Counted from the stretch's first letter, positions 54,593 to 63,890 are shown. The stretch: DNA of 64,000 bases from Parachlamydiaceae bacterium (GCA_030147755.1 JASBUW010000164.1:23588-87587), one strand, 5' to 3'. Notes: a model not told the origin generated them from the letters alone. Translations and numbers: made by a program.

Positions 54593-54976
54593 ATGCGTTA
54601 TTCATTATTGACTAGCTTATTGGCTACATTTGCTTGTTTAGCTTTCACAAGCTGTTATGGACAGGAAATTGCAAATCTTACAGCTGCTCAAATTCTTCCA
54701 GAGCAGCCCACAGTCGAAAGGATTAGCCAAAAAATATACGTTCAGCCATCCGACATTTATTTTTCAAATAATCAAATCTTTGTGCAAACTCCTAAAGGTT
54801 TAATGCCTGTAGATGCACTTAAGACGGATGCTAAAGGGATTCATTATAAAACGGCACATCCTCAGTCTTGGTTTTGTGAATATGTAGATAAGCGAACAGG
54901 CAAAAAATGTGGTCATTATAACACTTATACTTATTTTTGTGAGGAGTGCGGGCATTCGCCTAATGATTGGCAATAA
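54593..54976 (+). CDS. Exported cysteine-rich small protein, cassette copy A gene 1
   Basis: 127 residues, signal peptide (LLTSLLATFACLAFTSCYG; the FTSC could also be a lipobox). The middle is shared with copy B: 'EQPTVERISQKIYVQPSDIY', 'SNNQIFVQTPKGLM' and 'DAKGIHYKTAHPQSW'. The C-terminus has four cysteines in two CxxC-like knuckles (FCEYV...KCGHY and FCEECGH), a zinc-ribbon-like arrangement in an exported protein. No family recognised. First gene of a three-gene unit. Confidence 0.7.
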   Translation: MRYSLLTSLLATFACLAFTSCYGQEIANLTAAQILPEQPTVERISQKIYVQPSDIYFSNNQIFVQTPKGLMPVDALKTDAKGIHYKTAHPQSWFCEYVDKRTGKKCGHYNTYTYFCEECGHSPNDWQ

Positions 54977-54987
54977 GTAATATAAAA

Positions 54988-55030
54988 ATAAGACATGACT
55001 TACATTTTCTGGATGGATTTCATGTCTTAT
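54988..55030. other. Stem-loop between cassette A genes 1 and 2
   Basis: ATAAGACATGA, 21 bases, TCATGTCTTAT: an 11-bp perfect stem. On the minus strand it is followed by a T tract, but no minus gene ends here. In the plus transcript it would be an intercistronic hairpin that could stabilise or attenuate. Confidence 0.5.
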
Positions 55031-55080
55031 AAAAAAGTTTGTATCATGAATTCTATCTAAGAAGCGCTTTTGAGTTAAAT

Positions 55081-56049
55081 ATGATCTATATTTTTTTTAT
55101 TTTTATGATTTGTTTCAACGCCTTGCACAGCCATGAACAAACTAAATCTTACACTCCTATTTCTATATTTGTCCAAGAGCAGGTAAAGTTGATCGATTCT
55201 AAAGATTTGTTAATTCTTGAAGATTTTTTTTACATTATGTTCCGTGATAATGCTTTTGCCTATACCTTGTTTAGTGCTAAGCCAATGGGTATTGGAGGAT
55301 ATGCGTGGGATTTTGTCGACGCAAGTTCAAATCATTATCGACAGACGCGTATGATGATTGCTTTTAAAGGATGGCAAGTTTGGCAAAAGTATGCACACTT
55401 ATTTCCTTCTCAAAATTTTTATATGATAAAATCTAATCCTTCAGATCCTAATAATCTTTGCTTTACTATTATCAATAAAAGAAGATGCGAACAAGTTATC
55501 ACAAAGCACTTACCTATTTTCCAAAATTGGCTCGGCTTTGAAGCAACATTACAAAAAATTTTAGATATTGTGTGCTCTGATCAATTGGAATGGTATAACA
55601 TGAAAAAGGGTTTTATTGCTTGTTTAGGGATATTGCTTGGTTATGGCAAAGTCAATAGTCTAGGATGTGAAAGAAGAAACCAACTTCTTATTCAAGCTCT
55701 GTATCGCGTTCCTTATCATTTAGAAGGACTCACAGGGAGAATGAAGAGCCGGCAAGGGTATTTTCATGTCGGTTTGCAAAGAAAAGAATCTATGGAAGGT
55801 TTAGAGCAGCCTATAAGCATACAAAGCGTGATTGAAGAATTAAATGCATTAAGCGAAACTTACAAGCCCATCGCTTTTGTAGAAAAAGACGATTTATGCC
55901 CTGTAAGAGATTTTAGATGTGCGGGATTCATGGATGATATTGAAACACAAATGTTAAAAATTCAATATGAAAGTGATTATCAAAAGCTCGTCGATATCTA
56001 TAATGCGGACAATTTTTTAGAAATCATTTTAACCCAACTCTCTTCTTAA
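55081..56049 (+). CDS. Exported protein, cassette copy A gene 2 (322 residues)
   Basis: I use the ATG at 55081, which starts a signal peptide (IYIFFIFMICFNALHS); an upstream TTG at 55039 in frame is unlikely. It aligns well with copy B (also 322 residues) and copy C (287): 'VQEQVKLIDSKDLLILEDFF', 'FAYTLFSAKPM', 'GWQVWQKYAHLFPS', 'GILLGYGKVNS..CERRN.L' and 'YNADNFLEIILTQLSS'. Predicted helical. No known family recognised. Secreted or periplasmic; the next gene, an FKBP-like anchored protein, follows after 3 bases. Confidence 0.75.
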   Translation: MIYIFFIFMICFNALHSHEQTKSYTPISIFVQEQVKLIDSKDLLILEDFFYIMFRDNAFAYTLFSAKPMGIGGYAWDFVDASSNHYRQTRMMIAFKGWQVWQKYAHLFPSQNFYMIKSNPSDPNNLCFTIINKRRCEQVITKHLPIFQNWLGFEATLQKILDIVCSDQLEWYNMKKGFIACLGILLGYGKVNSLGCERRNQLLIQALYRVPYHLEGLTGRMKSRQGYFHVGLQRKESMEGLEQPISIQSVIEELNALSETYKPIAFVEKDDLCPVRDFRCAGFMDDIETQMLKIQYESDYQKLVDIYNADNFLEIILTQLSS

Positions 56050-56052
56050 AGT

Positions 56053-56736
56053 ATGCGTAAAACGACTGTTTTAGCTTGCAGCTTAATCTTAATCTTTATC
56101 TTGGTTCTAGTTGTATTGACAACTAAATTTTTTCAAAAAAAAGAAACAGGATCTTCGTTTTCATCAGAAGAAATTCATCACATTTCAGAGCATTTAGGTC
56201 ATTTAGTCGTGGATACTCTTCATGAATATGCGCCTCATTATGATTTAGAAATAGTCATTCAAACCATCCGGAGAATCGAAGTTGGTAAAGAACCTTTAAA
56301 GGCTTTAGATGTATGCCAGCATGCTTTATTTGATTTTAAATGCAAAATGATAGAAGCAGAAACGCATCAAAATTTAGTAGCAGCTGAGCGCTTTTTAACT
56401 TCTATAGCTCAAAGAACAGATGTAGTTGAAGTGAAGAAAAATAAACTCTACTACGAAATCCTTCAAAGAGGTCAAGGAAGGATAATTAATCGAGAATCTT
56501 CTCCTCTTCTTCACTTTATGGAAACTAATTTGGAGAACAAAGTCATTCGCGATACGAGAGAAGAAAATGAGCCGCTTAAAATCAAATTGAGTGAAACAAT
56601 TGCCGGCTTTTGTCAAGGAGTGTGCGGGATGCAAATAGGTGAAAGAAGGAAAATTTATGTGCATCCAGATTTAGCATATGGGAAATTGTCACGTAACCAA
56701 CTCTCTATCTTTGAAGTTGAAATCCTGGAAGATTAG
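56053..56736 (+). CDS. Membrane-anchored FKBP/Mip-like peptidyl-prolyl isomerase, cassette copy A gene 3
   Basis: 227 residues. An N-terminal membrane anchor (about 5-26), a helical dimerisation-like region (30-125), then an FKBP domain: 'VEVKKNKLYYEILQRGQG', 'LSETIAGFCQGVCGMQIGER' and 'RKIYVHPDLAYG'. This is the Mip-type plan. Active-site positions are changed: the FDS-type loop is replaced by IRDT and the tryptophan of IPGW by F in IAGF, so it may be a chaperone without strong isomerase activity. It probably folds or delivers the two exported proteins of the cassette (inference). Confidence 0.8.
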   Translation: MRKTTVLACSLILIFILVLVVLTTKFFQKKETGSSFSSEEIHHISEHLGHLVVDTLHEYAPHYDLEIVIQTIRRIEVGKEPLKALDVCQHALFDFKCKMIEAETHQNLVAAERFLTSIAQRTDVVEVKKNKLYYEILQRGQGRIINRESSPLLHFMETNLENKVIRDTREENEPLKIKLSETIAGFCQGVCGMQIGERRKIYVHPDLAYGKLSRNQLSIFEVEILED

Positions 56737-56911
56737 GTGATTTTGAAATTCTATTAAGTTTGAGATGACAGTAATTTATAAACATTTATTAAAAGTAATT
56801 TTTGGTAGGTCGTTACAAAAAATGGGTTAAACAGAAATAATTTGAAAATTAATGGCGATAAGAGCTAATTTTTGATTGATCAATAATATGAATTTCAAGG
56901 AGATAAACACT

Positions 56912-58090
56912 ATGGCAAACATTTCTTCATGGCTTTTTTGTAGTTATGATCAATCATTTCACGAAGAAGATTGTGTAAAAAGAGAGAAGGGCTGCTCAGT
57001 TTCTAAAACAGCCGTTTCTTCTATCCCTGCTCTTGAATCTCAATTTCCTCCTAAAAAAATAAATAAGAAAGTAAGTAGCTACCCTTCTCAATTAGAAGAA
57101 TCTGCAGAAGATGATTGGATAGCTCAGTTAGCCTTTAAATGGAAAAAATTGACTGCGACTGAGCCAAACGTTAATAATAGGATGGCTTCTCGTTTAAGAA
57201 CTTATGACGTAACATCTGGAAATATTGAATTAGCAGAGAAAGAATTAAAGATAGCTCAGACTGATTACCAACAACAGTCCACTAATACTGCTTTAGTGCT
57301 AAAAATTGCTGAAAATGCTTTGTTGTTAGCTGCTGCACATCGAGAAAATAAAAAAAGAGCGGTTACAGAGCGACAAGAAAAATTTTATGAAGAGAAAGAG
57401 ACTGAATTAATTAAATATGTCCACGAGTTAGGCGAGAAAATTCAACGTCAATATCCGCTCGATCCTATAGGTTACTATGTCATCAGTTTAAGTCTGGACT
57501 TTAATGGGATGGAGTGTACATCTATGGCTGTGTTAGGCAAAGCGCATCATTACATTTATAACTTGCGCTATTGTTATGCTTTAGATCGAGAAAAATATAG
57601 CTTTACTCAACAAATCGTGCAGGATGCTTATAATTTTTGTCAAAACTATTGGTTGATGTTAAGTGTGGATAGAAGACAGGGGAGCGTCATGATAAGTGAT
57701 TCGAGGTATGCCGAAAATATGAAGTTTCTTGACACTTTTATGTCTTCTGTATTGCCAAGAGACTTGTTTATCCATTGGCCGCATCTATTCGATTTGGCTA
57801 ATGATACGCGTTATGCAAAACTTTTTGCTGATCATCCTTATTTAACGGATAAAGTGTTGCTTTTACAGCAATACCCTAAGGATGCTAAAGTAGTCGATTT
57901 TATTCGAAAAGAGTTTAGCATTGACCCAGAAGATGCCATTTTACTTTCACCGATTGAAAATTCTAATAACCCAGCTCCTTTAATATTAGGAACTAAAGAG
58001 ACAGGCTATAAAACTTATTTGTTGGTACCAGGCTGCAAAGAAAAATTTCTCTGTACTATCAATCCAGCCGCTATTAAAAAAGAGGATTGA
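56912..58090 (+). CDS. Hypothetical protein, 392 residues
   Basis: I use the ATG at 56912, with AAGGAG 9 bases before it; in-frame starts at 56876 are possible. No signal peptide or membrane helix. Predicted largely helical; a charged part at 90-180 (EKELKIAQTDYQQQSTN, KENKKRAVTERQEKFYEEKE) suggests TPR-like or coiled-coil pairs. No family recognised. It lies between cassette copies A and B and is not part of either. Confidence 0.65.
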   Translation: MANISSWLFCSYDQSFHEEDCVKREKGCSVSKTAVSSIPALESQFPPKKINKKVSSYPSQLEESAEDDWIAQLAFKWKKLTATEPNVNNRMASRLRTYDVTSGNIELAEKELKIAQTDYQQQSTNTALVLKIAENALLLAAAHRENKKRAVTERQEKFYEEKETELIKYVHELGEKIQRQYPLDPIGYYVISLSLDFNGMECTSMAVLGKAHHYIYNLRYCYALDREKYSFTQQIVQDAYNFCQNYWLMLSVDRRQGSVMISDSRYAENMKFLDTFMSSVLPRDLFIHWPHLFDLANDTRYAKLFADHPYLTDKVLLLQQYPKDAKVVDFIRKEFSIDPEDAILLSPIENSNNPAPLILGTKETGYKTYLLVPGCKEKFLCTINPAAIKKED

Positions 58091-58190
58091 ATTATTGATC
58101 TAAATATCTAATTATATAGCTTATAAATTTGATGAATGTGTCTGAATAAGGACTGTTGTCAACAGTAAATAAAATAAAAAAGAGAAAGAT

Positions 58191-59558
58191 ATGTCGATCC
58201 CTGAATCTACAATAGTGCCTTACCTAGTAGATATAAATAAACTAGAATCTAAGACGGCTAAACTTTTTCCCAATGGATTATTTTCTATATATCTAAATGG
58301 AAGAACAGCTTCCATGAAGCTCGAAGGTGATAGTAAAATTTATCAAATTTGGGTGGTATCTTTTTTAGATAATTTAAAAAATGAACCAACTTTAACTTTA
58401 GAGGAATTAATCGCAAGTCATCGTATAGGTGCTGTCCATATACAAAATAATGTAGTAAAGTCTATAACTCTTACAAAAGAAAAAATCGAAAAAATGACTA
58501 TTTCTGCTATAAGAGGAATGGCCTTCTTAGAAGAAGATACAATTTCTTTAATAAAAGAGGAATATGCACTAAAGTCTTTTGTTTCAGATGAGCAATATAT
58601 TCAATACACTAATGCCTTAAAGTTTGAAAGTAATCCAGCCTTACTACCCCCCACCCTTATATCTGAAAAGCAGACAACAGTTGGTCATGAACTTAAATCA
58701 GAAGCTTTACCAGAAGGAATTATTGCTGCATATCTACGAGATAAAGTGATAACTCAGACTGATAAAAATACAGGCCAATCCATCAGATATTGGTGTGTTT
58801 CATTTTTTGATAGTATAGTAATTGATTCTAATACTACTTTAGCAGATTTAATAAAAGATCGACAAGTTTGTGCTCTTCATGTTCAAAATGGAGCTTTAAA
58901 GTCATTAACTCTTACAAAAGAGAAATTACAATTAATTCATGAGCACGGCATTAAAAAAATTGCAATTGTGTTTGAAGATGGACCATTGCTTGTTAAAGAA
59001 GATCCTATTTTGAAAGCTTATGTTTCTGATAATGAATATCGTAAATATACTCTTAAAATAATAAATAATTTAGCTTATTCTGCTTTTACAAAGCATGTCA
59101 ATATGTTAGCATTAGCTATTTGTAGTATTTCTACCCCAGTTCCAACATTACCTATATCAGAACAAATATCACATATAGATGTATGTAGATGGGATCCAAA
59201 AATACTACCTGATAGCGTTCTTGCCATGTACTTGCATGACATACCTGCAAACGGTACGCTTATAAAAACAGATAAGACATCTAGATATGCCTTCATTTCG
59301 TTTTTGAACGATTTAAGTTCACTTACACAAATCTGTGAATTAATAAAAAATCGAAAGATATGTGCCTTACATGTGCAAAATGGTATTATTAAATCTTTAA
59401 CTCTTACTCCCGAAAAAATACAGATACTCAAAGCAAATGAAATTAAAGAAATTGCGATTTTTTTTAATAATCGTATTTTCTTAATAGAAAAAGATATAAT
59501 AATGAGACCATTTGTCTCTGACGTACAATATATTAGATACACGAGCGACCTAATTTAA
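58191..59558 (+). CDS. Protein with three tandem ~140-residue repeats
   Basis: 455 residues, no signal peptide. Three homologous units (about 5-142, 165-295 and 320-455). Each has a proline-leucine start ('LP.G....YL'), the strongest motif 'ALHVQNG..KSLTLT.EK' (AVHIQNNVVKSITLT, ALHVQNGALKSLTLT, ALHVQNGIIKSLTLT), and an end 'FVSD.QYI.YT..L'. The first two repeats are the more decorated; linkers are acidic and proline-rich. No known domain recognised. Repeats of this size suggest a binding protein or a multi-domain effector formed by internal duplication. Confidence 0.75.
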   Translation: MSIPESTIVPYLVDINKLESKTAKLFPNGLFSIYLNGRTASMKLEGDSKIYQIWVVSFLDNLKNEPTLTLEELIASHRIGAVHIQNNVVKSITLTKEKIEKMTISAIRGMAFLEEDTISLIKEEYALKSFVSDEQYIQYTNALKFESNPALLPPTLISEKQTTVGHELKSEALPEGIIAAYLRDKVITQTDKNTGQSIRYWCVSFFDSIVIDSNTTLADLIKDRQVCALHVQNGALKSLTLTKEKLQLIHEHGIKKIAIVFEDGPLLVKEDPILKAYVSDNEYRKYTLKIINNLAYSAFTKHVNMLALAICSISTPVPTLPISEQISHIDVCRWDPKILPDSVLAMYLHDIPANGTLIKTDKTSRYAFISFLNDLSSLTQICELIKNRKICALHVQNGIIKSLTLTPEKIQILKANEIKEIAIFFNNRIFLIEKDIIMRPFVSDVQYIRYTSDLI

Positions 59559-59901
59559 AAATTGATTGAAAGACCTCGGTTGGTATTGGTATGTGCATTT
59601 TGTGCCTTTATCATTTTGAGCATCTTTTTACTTGTAGCAGAATAAAATATCAGGCTAACAGCTAATTTTAACTTCATTCTGTGCTTTATCTGATTTCAAT
59701 GCTTTAAAAGTAATGATTTAAAAAATTCTATAAAAATAATAGCTCAAGCCTATCCTAGGCTGATTTCGTTAATTTTATTAAAATACATTTTCTTACTTGT
59801 CGAAAAAGGTGTTTGAGACTAACTTCAATTCTTAAAAGCTATTCAAAAGCATTTGAAAAAGGATTTTTTGAAAAAATAACAATTCAAAATAAGGTAAGTG
59901 T
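59559..59901. other. Intergenic region ahead of cassette copy B, with conserved leader
   Basis: The last ~110 bases (59794-59901) resemble the leader of copy A. A small inverted repeat AGCCTA..TAGGCT lies at about 59755-59769. I see no gene in the rest. Confidence 0.45.
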
Positions 59902-60297
59902 ATGCGTCATCTATTGATTAACTTATTTGCTACGTTTGCTTGTTTGTCTTTCACAAATAGTTATGGAGAGGAAAATGTAAATTTTACAGCTACTCAAACT
60001 CTTCCTGAACAGTCAGTCATTGAAAAGAACGTGCAGAAAATATACGTACAGCCTTCTGATATTTATTTCTCAGATAACCAAATTTTTGTGCAGACACCAA
60101 AAGGACTCATTCAAGTTCATTCTCTGAAAACAGATTCACATGGAATTTATTACAAAACAGCGAGACCTTATTCATGGGATTGTCCGCGATGTGGTGAATA
60201 TAATGCTTACGATTATTACTGCGAACATTGTAATTATCCTGGCCCAGACATAAGAGAGGGTCATCCCCGTCCTCGTGACAATTGGGCTAAAAAATAA
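59902..60297 (+). CDS. Exported cysteine-rich small protein, cassette copy B gene 1
   Basis: 131 residues, signal peptide (LLINLFATFACLSFTNSYG). Paralogue of the copy A gene: 'IEKNVQKIYVQPSDIYFSDN' and 'QIFVQTPKGLIQVHSLKTD', with the same zinc-ribbon-like end in a cleaner form (DCPRCGEYNAYDYYCEHCNY: two CxxC pairs). It lacks the lipobox cysteine of copy A. AAGG precedes the ATG. Confidence 0.72.
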   Translation: MRHLLINLFATFACLSFTNSYGEENVNFTATQTLPEQSVIEKNVQKIYVQPSDIYFSDNQIFVQTPKGLIQVHSLKTDSHGIYYKTARPYSWDCPRCGEYNAYDYYCEHCNYPGPDIREGHPRPRDNWAKK

Positions 60298-60379
60298 GTG
60301 TAAAATCAAATTAAATTTCTATTATTTATCGATTTTATGTAGATTTTTGAAAATGAAACTTTCGATGAGGTAATTATCT

Positions 60380-61348
60380 GTGATAAAAAGGTGGAGAATT
60401 TATCTTTATCTTGGGTTTCTTATTAGCAATTTGGCAACTTTACAAGCCACATATCCCTCTCAGCTTGTTCAAGAGAAAATGAAATTGATAGATTCTCAGG
60501 ATCTTATAATTTTAAAAGACTTCTTTCAAGGCCTTTTTTTTAGTGATTCATTTGCTTATACTTTGTTTGGTCCTAAGCCCATGGCCGACGTTGGAAGCTT
60601 TTTAGATTCCATAGATATAAGCTTAAATGAAAAAGAAAAATGGCAAACGGTAATTAATTTTGTAGGATGGAAAACTTGGCAAAGATATGCTCATTTATTT
60701 CCATCCTCTCATTTTTGTTTCTTGGAAGCTACGACTTCTCACTCTCCAAATTTTTTTAGCTTAATATTGATTAATAAAGAGCGCTGTAGAGTGGTTATTG
60801 AGCATTATTTACCTACTTTTCAAACTTGCTTTGGACATCAAAAAACAGTTGACGAACTTTTACAAATGGTTTGCTCTCCTGATTTCTTAACTGTTTACAA
60901 TAAAAAAGAAGGATTTGGTTTTTGTGTAGGCTTACTGTTTGGTTATGGTAAGAGAAATAGCCAGGCTTTTGAAAGGAGAAATTTATTAATGAATATTTTA
61001 TACCAAGTACCCTATGATAGCCATCTTTTAGATACATACCTGCAAAAGAAACAGGAATATTTCTATTTAGGTTTGCAGAAAAAGACGGTTGATATTTCTC
61101 AACCCCAACCTTTGACAATTCACCCTATCATTGCTGAACTAAAAGAACTAAAGAAAAGCTATAAGCCCATTTCTTTAATCAATAAAAGTTTACTTTGTCC
61201 TATAAGTACTCCTGTCTTTATTGCTTTTGAAGATGATGAGGAAACAAAAGCTTTGCAACAGCAATATGAAAGTATCTATCAAAAAATTGTGGATGTTTAT
61301 ACCGCAGATAATTTCTTGGAAATTGTCTTAACCCAATTATCATCTTGA
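60380..61348 (+). CDS. Exported protein, cassette copy B gene 2 (322 residues)
   Basis: GTG start at 60380 after GAGGTAATTATCT. Signal peptide (IYLYLGFLISNLATLQAT). Same length and block order as copy A: 'VQEKMKLIDSQDLIILKDFF', 'FAYTLFGPKPM', 'GWKTWQRYAHLFPS', 'GLLFGYGKRNS..FERRNLL' and 'YTADNFLEIVLTQLSS'. No family recognised. The stop overlaps the region of the next start. Confidence 0.75.
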   Translation: MIKRWRIYLYLGFLISNLATLQATYPSQLVQEKMKLIDSQDLIILKDFFQGLFFSDSFAYTLFGPKPMADVGSFLDSIDISLNEKEKWQTVINFVGWKTWQRYAHLFPSSHFCFLEATTSHSPNFFSLILINKERCRVVIEHYLPTFQTCFGHQKTVDELLQMVCSPDFLTVYNKKEGFGFCVGLLFGYGKRNSQAFERRNLLMNILYQVPYDSHLLDTYLQKKQEYFYLGLQKKTVDISQPQPLTIHPIIAELKELKKSYKPISLINKSLLCPISTPVFIAFEDDEETKALQQQYESIYQKIVDVYTADNFLEIVLTQLSS

Positions 61349-61350
61349 TT

Positions 61351-62031
61351 ATGAAAAAATTTTACTTAGTTTTTAGTGGGTTTGTAATAGGCTTTTCCCT
61401 TCTAATTGGCGTATATCGCAAAGTTGCTTACGAAAAAAAAGAAACTTCTCTTTTTAGTAAAGAGGAAATTCAAAAGATGTCAAAAGATATTGGGCACTTA
61501 CTTGCTGATACTTTGCAAAATTATAGTCCACATTATGATTTCGATTTGGTAGTGACGACATTAAGGGAAATAGAGCAAGGTAAAGAGCAAGTAAAACCTT
61601 CTGAGGTATGTCGAATGGCTCTTATGGTGGGGAGGCATAAGATCTTAGAGGAAGAAGCTCGTCAAAACTTATTATTAGCGGAACAGTTTTTATCTAATTT
61701 AGCTCAAAAAGAAAACGTCATCGAGATAAAAAAAAACAAACTCTATTATGAAATTCTTGAGCAAGGCAAAGGAACAACAATTGGCAAAGATTCTTTCCCA
61801 CTTCTTCACTTCACGGAAACTAACCTCAACCACAAAGTGATTCGTGATACAAGAGCAGACGACCGACCTATCAAACTTAAGTTAAGTGAAACCATTGCTG
61901 GATTCTGTCAGGGAGTATCTGGTATGCAAGTAGGCGAAAGAAGAAAAATTTACGTGCACCCTGATTTAGCTTATGGAAAATTGTCACGCCAACAACTTGC
62001 GATTTTTGATGTAGAAGTCAAAGGTGAGTGA
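61351..62031 (+). CDS. Membrane-anchored FKBP/Mip-like protein, cassette copy B gene 3
   Basis: 226 residues from the ATG at 61351 (a TTG two codons upstream is possible). N-terminal anchor (FYLVFSGFVIGFSLLIGVY), helical region, then an FKBP domain with 'IEIKKNKLYYEILEQGKG', 'LSETIAGFCQGVSGMQVGER' and 'RKIYVHPDLAYG'. Very similar to copy A, including the altered active-site positions, so these changes are conserved and probably functional. Copy C has no such gene. Confidence 0.82.
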   Translation: MKKFYLVFSGFVIGFSLLIGVYRKVAYEKKETSLFSKEEIQKMSKDIGHLLADTLQNYSPHYDFDLVVTTLREIEQGKEQVKPSEVCRMALMVGRHKILEEEARQNLLLAEQFLSNLAQKENVIEIKKNKLYYEILEQGKGTTIGKDSFPLLHFTETNLNHKVIRDTRADDRPIKLKLSETIAGFCQGVSGMQVGERRKIYVHPDLAYGKLSRQQLAIFDVEVKGE

Positions 62032-62202
62032 GGGTTTAATGATTATAAGCAATTAATCGAGGTCATAAATAATGAATAAACGATGTGTAGAGAATGAGAC
62101 TCGTGTAAAAGAATATCAATCGTGCTTTTCTGTAGATTTAAATTAAAAGAACTTAGTGGAATCACGGCTTTTTTGATCAACAATGTTAGATAGGAAGAAA
62201 GA

Positions 62203-62544
62203 ATGAAAAACGGCATTAAATTATTTTGTTTTATTATATTTTTAGCCATTTCCATAGCTCAGATAAATGCTAAGGAATGCGACCAATTAAATTCTCCAAA
62301 ATTTGGAAATTTTTACTTAGACTATGAGCAAATTATTCTAACAGAAGATGGTATGTTTGCAATCATAGAAAATAATGTTTTCCGGGTCTATCAAATTACT
62401 CATGATGAGAATGGTTATGCGTGTCTAGTTGATTATCGTAAATGCCCAAATGATCATCCTTCAGTATGTTTAGATTGTTATGGGTGTAGGAAAAAAGATT
62501 GTTTTTATCATTGTAGATGTATTGGTGGACCTAGGCAAGAATAA
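62203..62544 (+). CDS. Exported cysteine-rich small protein, cassette copy C gene 1
   Basis: 113 residues, signal peptide (LFCFIIFLAISIAQINA). The central part is only weakly like copies A and B ('YLDYEQIILTEDGMFAIIEN', 'VYQITHDENGYACLVDYRK'), but order and plan are the same: strand-rich middle, then a cysteine-rich end with eight cysteines (CPNDHPSVCLDCYGCRKKDC and CRC). A third, more diverged member of the family. Confidence 0.65.
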   Translation: MKNGIKLFCFIIFLAISIAQINAKECDQLNSPKFGNFYLDYEQIILTEDGMFAIIENNVFRVYQITHDENGYACLVDYRKCPNDHPSVCLDCYGCRKKDCFYHCRCIGGPRQE

Positions 62545-62645
62545 TGGTTTAATGAAAACAAGTTTTTCATGCGATTATTTTGATAAATTTTTGGTTCATT
62601 AAAACGTAAATATTTTATTATAAAAAAATTAAATGATTTAGATTA

Positions 62646-63509
62646 ATGATTGTTTATTATTGGATAATCGGTATTTCTTTATTGACTGGAGCTATCATTC
62701 CAGTGTTTGCGAATAGCGGGTATGAGCAAGATATTCAAATAATACTTAAAGAAATGCCTGAAGGTGATAAAGAATGTTTAGAGCATTTCTTTAGAAACAT
62801 GGTGAGTTATCAATATTTTGGTTATGTATTACTTGGGCATAAGCCTATGATAATGCTTCAATTGTATACCAATAATATACGTTTTGATCCGGACGAAAAG
62901 GAAATATTTAAATATACTCGATTATGGAGGGGATATACGATTTGGCAGAAATATTTTTCCTCTCTTAAAATGGAGAATTATCTATGTAGAAGTTATCGCC
63001 ATAAAGAGGAACCAAATTATCAAACTTTTATTTTTTTGAAGAAAGATAAAATTTTAGCGGTTATCCAAGACAATATCGAGTTATTCAAGAAAAAATTAGG
63101 ACTCTCTATTACTGCTGAGAGCATTTTAAAGCAGCTTGAAACAAAAGACCATATCTTAGAAGAAGTGTTAAAGGGAAATCACGATTTATTAGGCATCCTA
63201 CTAGGTTTTGGTAGCCATAATTCGAGAACATATCAAAAGTCTAGGAACTTATTAAATCAGCTAGCAAGTAAATATAGGCTTGTAGATCCCATTATAAAAA
63301 AAATCAAAGAGATAAATTTAACAGGGTGTTGTAACAATCATAGAGACTTAATTTACATTTATCTTCCTTATTTTCTGGAAGATGCAAATCATATTGAAAG
63401 TAGCCAAATAAGAAAAAATTATTTGAGCGATCAAAAATTAATCAGTGCGTTTTATGCAAATGGTCAATTTTTAGAGACAACTCTTAAGTTATTAACAAAA
63501 GAAAATTAA
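62646..63509 (+). CDS. Exported protein, cassette copy C gene 2 (287 residues)
   Basis: Signal peptide in the first ~23 residues (IGISLLTGAIIPVFA). Diverged relative of the 322-residue proteins: 'MPEGDKECLEHFFRNM', 'YFGYVLLGHKPM', 'GYTIWQKYFSSL', 'LLGILLGFGSHNSRTYQKSRNLL' (about two dozen residues shared in pattern) and 'FYANGQFLETTLKLL'. The shared order of blocks makes common ancestry clear. No FKBP gene follows, so the cassette is incomplete here. Confidence 0.7.
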   Translation: MIVYYWIIGISLLTGAIIPVFANSGYEQDIQIILKEMPEGDKECLEHFFRNMVSYQYFGYVLLGHKPMIMLQLYTNNIRFDPDEKEIFKYTRLWRGYTIWQKYFSSLKMENYLCRSYRHKEEPNYQTFIFLKKDKILAVIQDNIELFKKKLGLSITAESILKQLETKDHILEEVLKGNHDLLGILLGFGSHNSRTYQKSRNLLNQLASKYRLVDPIIKKIKEINLTGCCNNHRDLIYIYLPYFLEDANHIESSQIRKNYLSDQKLISAFYANGQFLETTLKLLTKEN

Positions 63510-63890
63510 TATGTTGATTTCTCATGGACCTTGTTCTCTAATTGCGCTTTAAGTCAACACATTTTGTTATCCTCAATGCTTTGTTTACACGCAAAGAGGA
63601 CTTTTGCATCTGTTGTGATTCTTGCCATTTAGATAGTTTCTAAAGCTAGCTAAATTGGCAAGAATCGCTTCAGATGCTTAAGTCCGGAGCCACAACGTTA
63701 TTAAAATTCAATCAAAGCCATAAAAAATCTTATCTATCCCCCTCAAAGAAAATTGCGATCAACGAAGCCGAAAGGCGTAGTTGCATCGCTCCGCGATGGA
63801 GGAGTTGATTCATCTTAAGCATTTTTATAAACTGCTATTTTTGAAGCTCCTTTCCGCTGTTCTCTCCGGATTCTTGAACAGTTATATAGC
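63510..63890. other. Intergenic region with a long imperfect palindrome, ahead of an insertion sequence
   Basis: Contains the palindrome at 63598-63685 and small symmetric pieces (CATCG-CTCCG-CGATG near 63784). No gene is supported. Confidence 0.45.
63598..63685. repeat. Long imperfect inverted repeat
   Basis: Arms 63598-63632 and 63650-63685 match at about 30 of 35 positions (GGACTT, GCATCTG, GATTCTTGCCA, TTTAG blocks), with a 17-base loop. Possible MITE or strong terminator after cassette copy C. Confidence 0.6.
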
